A program made the translations under genes and the position numbers. The notes beneath the pieces were generated by a model. It saw nothing but the letters and a program-made list of their open reading frames with translations, was not told the origin of the DNA and made no database searches. From Clostridiaceae bacterium (GTDB lineage: Bacteria > Bacillota > Clostridia > Saccharofermentanales > Fastidiosipilaceae), in NCBI GenBank assembly GCA_012800655.1, contig JAAZIX010000017.1, positions 1 through 32,915 on the forward strand: a stretch of 32,915 bases of DNA, given 5' to 3'. Below are positions 8,508 through 16,335 of this stretch, piece by piece. Within the stretch, counting starts at the first letter, position 1; every line of letters begins with the position of its first letter.

Positions 8508-10101
8508 AAACTCCGTCCACCGCCTTCTCCATCGCCGTTAAAAGCCGCTCCGTTGCCGGATACAGACCCAGCGTGGAAGCACGCAGATCCGTTAACCTGG
8601 ACGCATTGTAGTACATTCCCATGTACTCATCGTCAACTACCATAAAATATGAATAGTCATCGCGCTTGTACAGCTTTACATCCTTGTCAGGGTCGCCATT
8701 TCGATGTTCGTAATGGAAGTGGAAATCCGGTGCGGCGCTCAGATCCGGCTTGTTCTCCAAATCCAAGCCGTCGGCAATGATGCCGATAATCGCCGTGTAC
8801 CATTCCTTAAAGTAGAACTTATCCCTGCTGGTCACGACATTGGCGTCCGCACCGTTGAGAATGAAATTCTCCTTCAAAGTTGCGTCTTTCTCCTCCTCTT
8901 CGGGAGTAGGAACAAAAATCTCGGCTACATAGGTATTGCCGTCATAGGTCGCAGTCAGCTTTTTGACGTGGAAAATACCCTGCAGAGCCGCCCAGCGGTC
9001 GAACAAACGTTCCGGACTCACATCCAGATTTGCCGTGGTGGCGGAAGACACCCGAAAAACCGCATCATTATTGCTGGCGATTGCATAGAAATTTCCGTCA
9101 CCGGAAGGATCACCGATTTTTATCTCCAGGCTCCGGCTACCGTCAGACAGCACGATATTATAGGCCGGATCATCCAGTCCGTAACGCCCCAAATCCGTTG
9201 GATCATAGACGACAAAATTGACGGCGGACAGTTCGATCAGTTGCGACACCAAAGTTTGCAGATTATCGACGTCAGCCTTGCGCTCCAGGGGACGCAGAGC
9301 ATCCCAATACAGGGCAATCTGTCCCTCTGTCTTATAATGTTTATCGGACTTCCGGTCGTTCGGATCGGCCGGAGTGGGATCATATGGATGTGCCCGGGCG
9401 ACAAAATCGAACTGATCCGATTTTCGTTTCAGCTCAATCGTCGCCAAATCCTCGATCGGGAAGGGAATGATTTTCTTTTCCAAATAATCCAATATCGAGT
9501 TCTGCATCCGGTCCACAATCGAGGTGACTGTGCAGACGCGGGAAGTGCTCGCATCGCGGGCGTAGAACTGACTGGCTCCGGGAACCTCCTTACCGATCAA
9601 CACCTCGTGCTTGTTCCCGTTTTTGAGAGTGTAGATAATCCTATTTTTTGAACTCTCCAGGCCGAATTGTGCCAGATTATCGGAATTATCCGTAATCTCC
9701 TGCACGTTCGATACCACCAACAGACCCTCCGCCGTTGACTTAAGAAGAGCTTCGTTAACGCGGGCATCCTCATAACCCTGCAGAGTCCAGGCGACATCCG
9801 GTTGCGGAGTCGGGCGCGGAGTCGGCGAAGCAGTCGCGGCCGGGTTCGTAGCCACCGGCGGCAAAGTCGGCTGATATGACGAGGCTAAATAGACCAGATG
9901 GTTGTCGCCGTAAAAGACTTCAATACTGCGCACCTCTTCCTTTTTGACCTGAAGCACCGGCGCTCGCTGTTCCGGGCTCAGAGTCGTTCCGGTTGTCTCT
10001 CCCGGCTTGCCGCCCAGATCAAAGACGGAAATCAAAGTTAAGACGACTATAAGCACGGCCAGGACGACCGATAAAATAATAATATTGCGTTTTTGCTTCA
10101 T
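8488..10101 (-). CDS. DUF4340 domain-containing protein
   Basis: About 537 aa; N-terminal TM followed by 'APVLQVKKEEVRSIEV...W TLQGYEDARVNEALLKSTAEGLLVVSNVQEITDNSDNLAQFGLESSKNRIIYTLKNGNKHEVLIGKEVPGASQFYAR', with the repeated 'YGLDDPAYNIVLSDGSRSLEIKIGDPSGDGNFYAI' DUF4340 pattern. Start at ATG 10101 preferred; the track gives GTG 10110. Confidence 0.85.
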   Translation of the reverse strand: MKQKRNIIILSVVLAVLIVVLTLISVFDLGGKPGETTGTTLSPEQRAPVLQVKKEEVRSIEVFYGDNHLVYLASSYQPTLPPVATNPAATASPTPRPTPQPDVAWTLQGYEDARVNEALLKSTAEGLLVVSNVQEITDNSDNLAQFGLESSKNRIIYTLKNGNKHEVLIGKEVPGASQFYARDASTSRVCTVTSIVDRMQNSILDYLEKKIIPFPIEDLATIELKRKSDQFDFVARAHPYDPTPADPNDRKSDKHYKTEGQIALYWDALRPLERKADVDNLQTLVSQLIELSAVNFVVYDPTDLGRYGLDDPAYNIVLSDGSRSLEIKIGDPSGDGNFYAIASNNDAVFRVSSATTANLDVSPERLFDRWAALQGIFHVKKLTATYDGNTYVAEIFVPTPEEEEKDATLKENFILNGADANVVTSRDKFYFKEWYTAIIGIIADGLDLENKPDLSAAPDFHFHYEHRNGDPDKDVKLYKRDDYSYFMVVDDEYMGMYYNASRLTDLRASTLGLYPATERLLTAMEKAVDGVYDFPEN

Positions 10102-10122
10102 GATTCGCACTCACCGCCTTTC

Positions 10123-11880
10123 TTACAGGCGCTTGCGGCGCGAGCGTACCACCAGACCGATAATCAGCAGAGCCAACGGGATTACCAATGCCGACAGCGA
10201 GGCAACGAGGTTAAGCACCGATGTATTGCTATAATTTATAGAGTAAGATACCAGCGGCTTGGTCTGAATATACATTTGCGTGTCCGTTGACTCGGAACGC
10301 CCCAACCAGGAGGCTGCGTAGTAGAAGGTACCGGTATTGATGATATTCGGAGACAGACCCAGCGTCGAGTCGGTCAGCCAGCTATCATTACCGCTGATGA
10401 CAGCCCGAGCGCCTTTGGTAACACTCTTATTGTCCACACGGCCTACGTTTTCACTCACCATGACTATCGGCTGCCTGCCCTCGTCCGAGATCCGTTCCTT
10501 ATCACCGTCCAATTCGAGAGTTCCTCTGGGCGAGGTCACTATGACGGTCTCGGTTGTAATCCAATCACGGGCATTGTTGCCGGCGATGATCGAGCGCGAC
10601 GGCCCGGTCATATAGAGAGCATTCTCAATCTGATCGTTATAGATCGAGCTACGTTCCAGCGTCGCGAGGAACACGTACGGATCATTGTATTCCGCCCGAC
10701 CGGTATTGGAATTATAGCGCGGCAGGCGCCAGTCTTGATTCTCTTCCCTAACCCGGTCACCGGTAATTTGCAGGTTAAAGACATCCAGAAGTAGGGAATT
10801 AAGATTAACGAAGGTCTGGATATTCGGCTCCGTCGTTACAAATAGAGAGCCGCCGCGGTCCAGGTACTCCTTGTAGGAATGCACCTCATCGCTGGAAATA
10901 TCGTACTGGGGATTGAAGAGTACCAGTACCGTTGCGTCATCGGGAATCGGCTGACCGGTCGAAGTGTTGAGATTTTTCACGTCGAAGTTATTGTTCACCA
11001 GCAAAGAGTTCAACAACGAGTATTGTTCGTCAACCGGAGTCTCGTTATGTCCGGAAACAAAGTAGACGACCGGGATGTCCGTGGTCGAAACATATTTGAT
11101 CGCACCGCTGATCTGCGCCTCGGCCTGATAGGCGACCGGAATGGTCTGCATGTATTGCTGGTTGAACTCGTATTTCACCAGCGAGCCGGCGGGCACTACC
11201 TTGAGTCGGTTATTGCTCTTATTCTTCACGACCAGATTTCCCTCGGCCAGGCTCTGCAGACCACTGGGATCGATTTCCTTGACCAGATCGGGATCTCTGA
11301 CAATGTCCGCATAGCGGATCGTCAGACGTCCGCCGGAATTGAGCTTGTACTGATTCAACAGATCGGGAATAAAAGTTAAAGATACCTTGCTGACACGTTG
11401 CAAATACCCCGGGAATGCGTCTTCGGTTGTCAAAATAACGATTTCCACGTCATCTTCTAGCCCATTCAGCAGTTCCAGCGAAGCTTTATCCAGGGTAAAG
11501 CTCTTATTGGCGGTCCAGTCCCATTTCCATTCCTGTCCTACGCCCTCGAGTACCAGATTCAGAACCAGAACTATCGCCACGACGATTATAATCGTCACGG
11601 TTGAAAAGCGCCCCAGGCGCTTATTGCGCTTGTCGACTTCACGACCTCTCGCCTTTCGTGCGGCCTTCCTACCGGAGCGCTTACGCTCCTCGCTTTCAGG
11701 TTTATCCTCGATTTCGCTCTCAGGCTCCGCGGTAACGGGAGTTTCCGCCGCCGCGTCTGCGGCTTCCGCAGTTTCCGCAATATCCTGATCTACGACCGAT
11801 TCCGTCTGAGTGGTGTTGTCGAGGGAGGCGGATTCTTTGTCCGCGGCCGACTTGATAATATTTTCAAACTTAAACAACAT
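10123..11880 (-). CDS. GldG-like ABC-type uncharacterized transport auxiliary protein
   Basis: 585 aa; TM near residue 95, 'DWTANKSFTLDKASLELLNGLEDDVEIVILTTEDAFPGYLQRV', 'VVYFVSGHNETPVDEQYSLLNSLLVNNNFDVKNLNTSTGQPIPDDATVLVLFNPQYDISSDEVHSYKEYLDRGGSLFVT', and a C-terminal TM with basic tail. Confidence 0.88.
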   Translation of the reverse strand: MLFKFENIIKSAADKESASLDNTTQTESVVDQDIAETAEAADAAAETPVTAEPESEIEDKPESEERKRSGRKAARKARGREVDKRNKRLGRFSTVTIIIVVAIVLVLNLVLEGVGQEWKWDWTANKSFTLDKASLELLNGLEDDVEIVILTTEDAFPGYLQRVSKVSLTFIPDLLNQYKLNSGGRLTIRYADIVRDPDLVKEIDPSGLQSLAEGNLVVKNKSNNRLKVVPAGSLVKYEFNQQYMQTIPVAYQAEAQISGAIKYVSTTDIPVVYFVSGHNETPVDEQYSLLNSLLVNNNFDVKNLNTSTGQPIPDDATVLVLFNPQYDISSDEVHSYKEYLDRGGSLFVTTEPNIQTFVNLNSLLLDVFNLQITGDRVREENQDWRLPRYNSNTGRAEYNDPYVFLATLERSSIYNDQIENALYMTGPSRSIIAGNNARDWITTETVIVTSPRGTLELDGDKERISDEGRQPIVMVSENVGRVDNKSVTKGARAVISGNDSWLTDSTLGLSPNIINTGTFYYAASWLGRSESTDTQMYIQTKPLVSYSINYSNTSVLNLVASLSALVIPLALLIIGLVVRSRRKRL

Positions 11881-11908
11881 AAGTAATACCTCCGTCTATG
11901 CCTGCTCG

Positions 11909-12697
11909 CTACTTCTGAGTCCAGCGCCGCTTTTCGATTGCGCGGGTGGTAAAGAAGAGGAACAGGAACGCATAACTGAGCAGGAAGACAAACGGCAGAA
12001 TGGAGAACACACCCTCCGTGTAGACCGCGACCCGGTTGGACGGGGTTAGCCAACTGATTGCCTTCTCCACCGCAGCACCGGCATCAATCGCGCCCTGCGA
12101 CTTAATCACATTCGCAAAGTCGATCGCGCCGAGGAAAGTGGTGATGAAGGACCCGACCATTTGGGCGAAGGTGTCCATAAGGATAAATAGGAAGAAGACA
12201 ACAACCGATACCACCGCGGCCACAACCTGGTTTTCGGCGATGGCGGAGAAGAATGTTCCGATTGCAATGTAGGCCATGGCGGTCAGGTAGAAGGCGATAA
12301 ATGTCGACCAGTCTGCGGGGTGGATCATGCCGCCCATCAGGTATCCGATCAGCATATGCAGCCAAATCGAAGAAGTCATGAGCAGGAACATCGTGCAGGC
12401 GGCGAGATACTTGCCCATGACGATTTCCCAGACCGAGGCCGGAGATGTGTAGAGCAGAACTTCCGTACCGTTACGGCGCTCCTCGGTAAATATTTTCATG
12501 GTCAAGATCGGAATAAACATGACAAAGAGTGACTGCATGAATTGCATCTCTCCCGCCATGAAAAAGCCGCGGGCCAATAGGTTGATTGAGAAATAAAAAC
12601 TGCTCAGTCCGAAAAATATCGCCATCAGAACCCAGCCTGTTGCCGATTTAAAGTAGGATAGCAGTTCACGCTGAAAAATTGCTTCTAGACGCTTCAT
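11909..12697 (-). CDS. ABC-2 type transporter permease (GldF-like)
   Basis: 262 aa polytopic; 'IFQRELLSYFKSATGWVLMAIFFGLSSFYF', 'PILTMKIFTEERRNGTEVLLYTSPASVWEIVMGKYLAA'. Confidence 0.9.
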   Translation of the reverse strand: MKRLEAIFQRELLSYFKSATGWVLMAIFFGLSSFYFSINLLARGFFMAGEMQFMQSLFVMFIPILTMKIFTEERRNGTEVLLYTSPASVWEIVMGKYLAACTMFLLMTSSIWLHMLIGYLMGGMIHPADWSTFIAFYLTAMAYIAIGTFFSAIAENQVVAAVVSVVVFFLFILMDTFAQMVGSFITTFLGAIDFANVIKSQGAIDAGAAVEKAISWLTPSNRVAVYTEGVFSILPFVFLLSYAFLFLFFTTRAIEKRRWTQK

Positions 12698-12709
12698 ATT
12701 GAACCTCTC

Positions 12710-13702
12710 TTATGCATTGCCTGTATTCGCACTCTGAGCCGCAGCAATATCGTCGGGCGACGCCGGAGCTCCGCCCGTGACTCGAAGGAAGATATCCTCC
12801 AGAGTCGGCTCAACGGAGCGCATCGCCAAAATCGGCCAGGCCATGCGTGACATTTCGTAGAAAACAGCTCGCCGCACGTCGCGTCCCTCGACCGCCTCAA
12901 TGTGGAAAAATGCCACTGTGGTGCCGGGCTTGGCAGGCATCTGCGTTACGCTCTTTACGCCATCGATCTGACGCAATTTGGGTAGCGCCTGCCGCGCCGG
13001 GGCATCAACCGCGATTTCTATATCCTCAGCAGTCTCGGTATAGCCGGACAGGGAGGCGACGGGACCGACATTGACAATCTTGCCGCGATTGATGATTATT
13101 GCCCGGTCGCAAACCGCACTGACTTCCGGCAGAATATGCGAACTAAGGATAATCGTATGGGATTTGCCGAGCTCCTTGATCAGATTACGCACATCTATAA
13201 TCTGGCGCGGATCCAGGCCGTTAGTCGGTTCGTCAAGAACCAAAACCGCCGGTCGGCCGACCAGTGCCTGAGCCAGACCTACCCTCTGACGGTAGCCCTT
13301 GGATAAATTGCCGATCAGCCGATCCATCACATCAGTGATCCAGACCCGCTTCATGATGATCGACAAATGTGCCGCCTGATCATGCTTCGGAACGCCTTTA
13401 AGGTTGCAGACAAAGCGTAGATACTCCAGCACCGTCATGTCCAGATACAGGGGCGGATGCTCCGGCAGATAGCCGATATGTGAGCGCGCCTCTGCCGGCT
13501 CTTCCAAAATATCGTAACCGTTTATTTTGACCACACCTGACGTTGCCGAAATATAACCGGTAAGAATGTTCATCGTTGTCGTCTTACCGGCTCCGTTCGG
13601 CCCCAAAAAACCGAGAATTTCCCCTTCCTCAACACGGAAGGTAATGTCATCCACGGCCTTGTTGTCGCCATAGTATTTGACCAGATTATTGATCTCTATC
13701 AT
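12710..13702 (-). CDS. ABC transporter ATP-binding protein (GldA-like)
   Basis: Walker A GPNGAGKTTT, signature LSKGYRQRVGLAQAL, Walker B AVLVLDEPTNGLDP, H-loop SSHIL. ATG at 13702 has GGAGG about 9 nt upstream; the track start at 13783 would include the promoter region. Confidence 0.95.
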   Translation of the reverse strand: MIEINNLVKYYGDNKAVDDITFRVEEGEILGFLGPNGAGKTTTMNILTGYISATSGVVKINGYDILEEPAEARSHIGYLPEHPPLYLDMTVLEYLRFVCNLKGVPKHDQAAHLSIIMKRVWITDVMDRLIGNLSKGYRQRVGLAQALVGRPAVLVLDEPTNGLDPRQIIDVRNLIKELGKSHTIILSSHILPEVSAVCDRAIIINRGKIVNVGPVASLSGYTETAEDIEIAVDAPARQALPKLRQIDGVKSVTQMPAKPGTTVAFFHIEAVEGRDVRRAVFYEMSRMAWPILAMRSVEPTLEDIFLRVTGGAPASPDDIAAAQSANTGNA

Positions 13703-13741
13703 ATTGGTTGAGCCTCCATTTTTAAGCAAATATATTCGCAA

Positions 13742-13764
13742 TATTCCCAGCCCCGTTGGGAATA
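13742..13764 (-). promoter_or_regulatory. Perfect 8-bp inverted repeat (TATTCCCA-N7-TGGGAATA) at the predicted transcript 5' end of the ABC/glycan block
   Basis: Plus strand TATTCCCA GCCCCGT TGGGAATA. Lies just downstream of the -10 at 13772-13777, so the transcript would begin essentially with this hairpin. Confidence 0.7.
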
Positions 13765-13771
13765 CCAGTGT

Positions 13772-13800
13772 ATTATAGCGCATGCTTCCCGGATCGCCAA
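13772..13800 (-). promoter_or_regulatory. Predicted sigmaA/sigma70-type promoter for the ABC/glycan block
   Basis: Minus strand TTGGCG (13800-13795) - 17 nt - TATAAT (13777-13772). Confidence 0.7.
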
Positions 13801-13819
13801 ATGAGCTTTACATAACAAT

Positions 13820-13859
13820 GGCAAAGCTAAGCTTAACCGGAGCAGTCCGGACATTTGCC
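13820..13859. other. Compound inverted repeat in the thioesterase/ABC intergenic region (possible terminator-like element without a clear U-tract)
   Basis: GGCAAA(13820-13825)...CCGGA(13837-13841)-GCAG-TCCGG(13846-13850)...TTTGCC(13854-13859). Confidence 0.4.
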
Positions 13860-13866
13860 GTTGATC

Positions 13867-14799
13867 TTATGCTTTTGTCAACAATATACGGCTGCGGAAG
13901 CAGGCTTCGCCGGACGATTCGGTCGCGGTTACCGTCGGTTCGTGTTTTTCTCCGAGTAGCAAAGCAACGCTGTCAACCGGCAGGCTCCCCATGACGTTGA
14001 CCGGCGTGATTTCCGTACGCGGCGACAACTCCAAGACCTCGCCGTAAGTCGTAATTTGCATTCCGCGCACAGCCTCGCTCAGGTAGGAAATGTCGATACC
14101 GGTCACGCGTCCGTTTGTACACTCCGCATTGTCAAAGCGGTCGACAATGCGGTTGACGTAGGCCGCATTGTTCATATGTCCGTTGCTATCGATTTCAGAA
14201 AAGTACACCGGTCTGTTCTCGCTGAGGATAGTTCGATAGCGATTCCCGGGCTGAGCCAACACGTCCGCCGGCAAATCCCAATCCGCCGGGCGCAAAGCAT
14301 CCAATTGAAAACGCAACCGATGGCGCGACGGTTGCCAAAGGGGTGACGCGGGACGGGCAATCGGGAACATTGAACTGAGTCCGGACGACGGCACGGGGCG
14401 TTTCGTTGCCCGGTCAATGATAAACCAGCCGGCGTTTACCGCAACTATACAACGGTTTTGCTCATCGATAACAACCGTATCGCGTCCGAAAATCACTCGT
14501 TCTATATCATTCACCCAGGTAATGAATTTTATCTTTTCGTTTGCGCGGGGTAAGCGGCGAATGCGCAGACAGTTCCAGGCCAAATACCAGCGCATGGTCG
14601 GTAAAAAACCGTGCTCATCCGGTCGCGCTCTGTGTATATAGGCCTGATTCGCCGTCTCCTGAACCAGCAGGAGCAACATGCCGAGTTGCAACTCGTCGCG
14701 ACAATTGACCAGGGCATCGAATACTTGGACCGGCCAGATCGTCGCATACTCTTCAACCTGCTCCCAGAGCTCGGTCTGATAAAAATCGGGGATATTCAT
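13867..14799 (-). CDS. Acyl-ACP thioesterase (double hotdog)
   Basis: 'YQTELWEQVEEYATIWPVQVFDALVNCRDELQLGMLLLLVQETANQAY' and 'RPVYFSEIDSNGHMNNAAYVNRIVDRF' match acyl-ACP thioesterases. ATG at 14799 preferred (GAGG upstream); the track start at 14928 overlaps the preceding gene. Confidence 0.88.
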   Translation of the reverse strand: MNIPDFYQTELWEQVEEYATIWPVQVFDALVNCRDELQLGMLLLLVQETANQAYIHRARPDEHGFLPTMRWYLAWNCLRIRRLPRANEKIKFITWVNDIERVIFGRDTVVIDEQNRCIVAVNAGWFIIDRATKRPVPSSGLSSMFPIARPASPLWQPSRHRLRFQLDALRPADWDLPADVLAQPGNRYRTILSENRPVYFSEIDSNGHMNNAAYVNRIVDRFDNAECTNGRVTGIDISYLSEAVRGMQITTYGEVLELSPRTEITPVNVMGSLPVDSVALLLGEKHEPTVTATESSGEACFRSRILLTKA

Positions 14800-14824
14800 G
14801 TGTTGCCTCGTACCGGGCGTCGGT

Positions 14825-15406
14825 TCAATTCGACCGACTTTCGGTTCGGCGATGAATCTGCGGCAGATAGCGCACCTTCGAGGGCGAGTGCCGACGTAAC
14901 CCCTCCAACATGCGCGAGTCAGGCTCAAAGGTCACCAGCGTCGGCTGATTACGATTTAAACAGGCCAACTGCCACAGATCGGCATCCTCAAGTCCGGAGG
15001 TTGCGTCGAGCTTCTTATAGCGTTCGTTATTTACATACGGCATCATTTCCGCTTCCCCGGCCTTGGTCATCAATTCAATATCTTCCGGAACGATCCGCAA
15101 AACACGCTTGCGCCGCTGGCGATTGATAATCAGGTCGATATCCAGCGCCCCATTGGTGACGATATACTCGTACTCGCGATTTGTCATCGTCATCAGACGC
15201 CAGGCTCCGTACAGAACCGCGGCGATTCCAAGCGGAACCAGAAAGGCGAGAATCGGGAACAGCATACCTATGAGCAAAACTAGCCCGATAAGCACGAAGA
15301 CTCCCAATATACTGCCGATTATAATCAGATAGTCAATTTTCTTCTTTTTCTGCTTAACGATCTTCTCCAAAAAGACGTCTTCTTTTCTGTCTAAATTCGT
15401 AAACAT
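14825..15406 (-). CDS. Small membrane protein, DUF6106-like
   Basis: 193 aa; 'FLEKIVKQKKKKIDYLIIIGSILGVFVLIGLVLL...' then 'NREYEYIVTNGALDIDLIINRQRRKRVLRI', a pattern I associate with DUF6106. Not verified by search. Confidence 0.6.
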   Translation of the reverse strand: MFTNLDRKEDVFLEKIVKQKKKKIDYLIIIGSILGVFVLIGLVLLIGMLFPILAFLVPLGIAAVLYGAWRLMTMTNREYEYIVTNGALDIDLIINRQRRKRVLRIVPEDIELMTKAGEAEMMPYVNNERYKKLDATSGLEDADLWQLACLNRNQPTLVTFEPDSRMLEGLRRHSPSKVRYLPQIHRRTESRSN

Positions 15407-15420
15407 GCATCCGCCTCCAA

Positions 15421-16335
15421 TTATTCCGTCATGATCAACGAGTCGACAAAACTTTCCGGATCAAAAACCTCCAGATCTTCAACCCCCTCACCCAACCCGG
15501 CAAAAAAGATCGGGCATTGCTTCTCCCAAGCGACGGCCAACGCAATACCTCCCTTGGCATTGCCGTCCAACTTAGTCAGAATCAGACCGTTAACAGCCGC
15601 CGTCTCGGTAAAGAGACGCGCCTGACTGATCGCATTCTGTCCGGTGGTCGCATCGATAACCAATAAAGTATGGCATATAGCGTCGCCGGCCTCGCGGGCT
15701 ATGATCCGTCGCATCTTATTCAATTCATCCATCAAATTCTGTTTGGTCTGCAAACGTCCGGCCGTATCGATAACCAGAATATCCGTCCGGCGTGCTTTCG
15801 CGGCCTGCAAAGCGTCGAAAACCACGGCGGTCGGGTCGGAATTTTCCTGATGGGCAATTACCGCCGTGCCCGAGAGCTCCGCCCAATGACGCAACTGATC
15901 AATTGCCGCGGCACGGAAAGTATCGGCAGCTGCCAATAGAACCTTTTTCCCTTCTTTGCCGTAGCGATAGCACAATTTGCCGGCGGCAGTGGTTTTTCCG
16001 GTACCGTTCACTCCTACCAGCAATATTATCGTCAAGCCGGATGTATTCAGTTCCAGATCCTGCCGCGGTCCGAGTATGTTCAACATTCCCGCCCGCAAAG
16101 TCGAAAGCACAAACTCGCGCGAACGCCGCCCCTGAGCCTTCATCTCGGCGCGCACATTGCCCATAAGTTCCTCAACACAATTAATACCCATGTCGGAGCG
16201 CAAAAGCAGATCCTCTAGCTCATCGAGCATATCCTCGTCAAAATTGCCCATCCGTGCGGCAATCCTGTCGAAGCCCCTGGCAAAGAAGTTCTTGGACTTT
16301 TCCAGACCTCTTTTGAATTTACTCAATAAGCCCAT
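15421..16335 (-). CDS. ftsY: Signal recognition particle receptor FtsY
   Basis: 'GVNGTGKTTAAGKLCYRYGKEGKKVLLAAADTFRAAAIDQLRHWAE', 'DTAGRLQTKQNLMDELNKM', 'LTKLDGNAKGGIALAV'. Confidence 0.97.
   Translation of the reverse strand: MGLLSKFKRGLEKSKNFFARGFDRIAARMGNFDEDMLDELEDLLLRSDMGINCVEELMGNVRAEMKAQGRRSREFVLSTLRAGMLNILGPRQDLELNTSGLTIILLVGVNGTGKTTAAGKLCYRYGKEGKKVLLAAADTFRAAAIDQLRHWAELSGTAVIAHQENSDPTAVVFDALQAAKARRTDILVIDTAGRLQTKQNLMDELNKMRRIIAREAGDAICHTLLVIDATTGQNAISQARLFTETAAVNGLILTKLDGNAKGGIALAVAWEKQCPIFFAGLGEGVEDLEVFDPESFVDSLIMTE

Noticed and set aside
8704-9651. 315-aa plus-strand ORF
   Set aside because: Fully antisense to the DUF4340 gene; no recognisable family, no RBS support; typical shadow ORF of a GC-biased coding strand.
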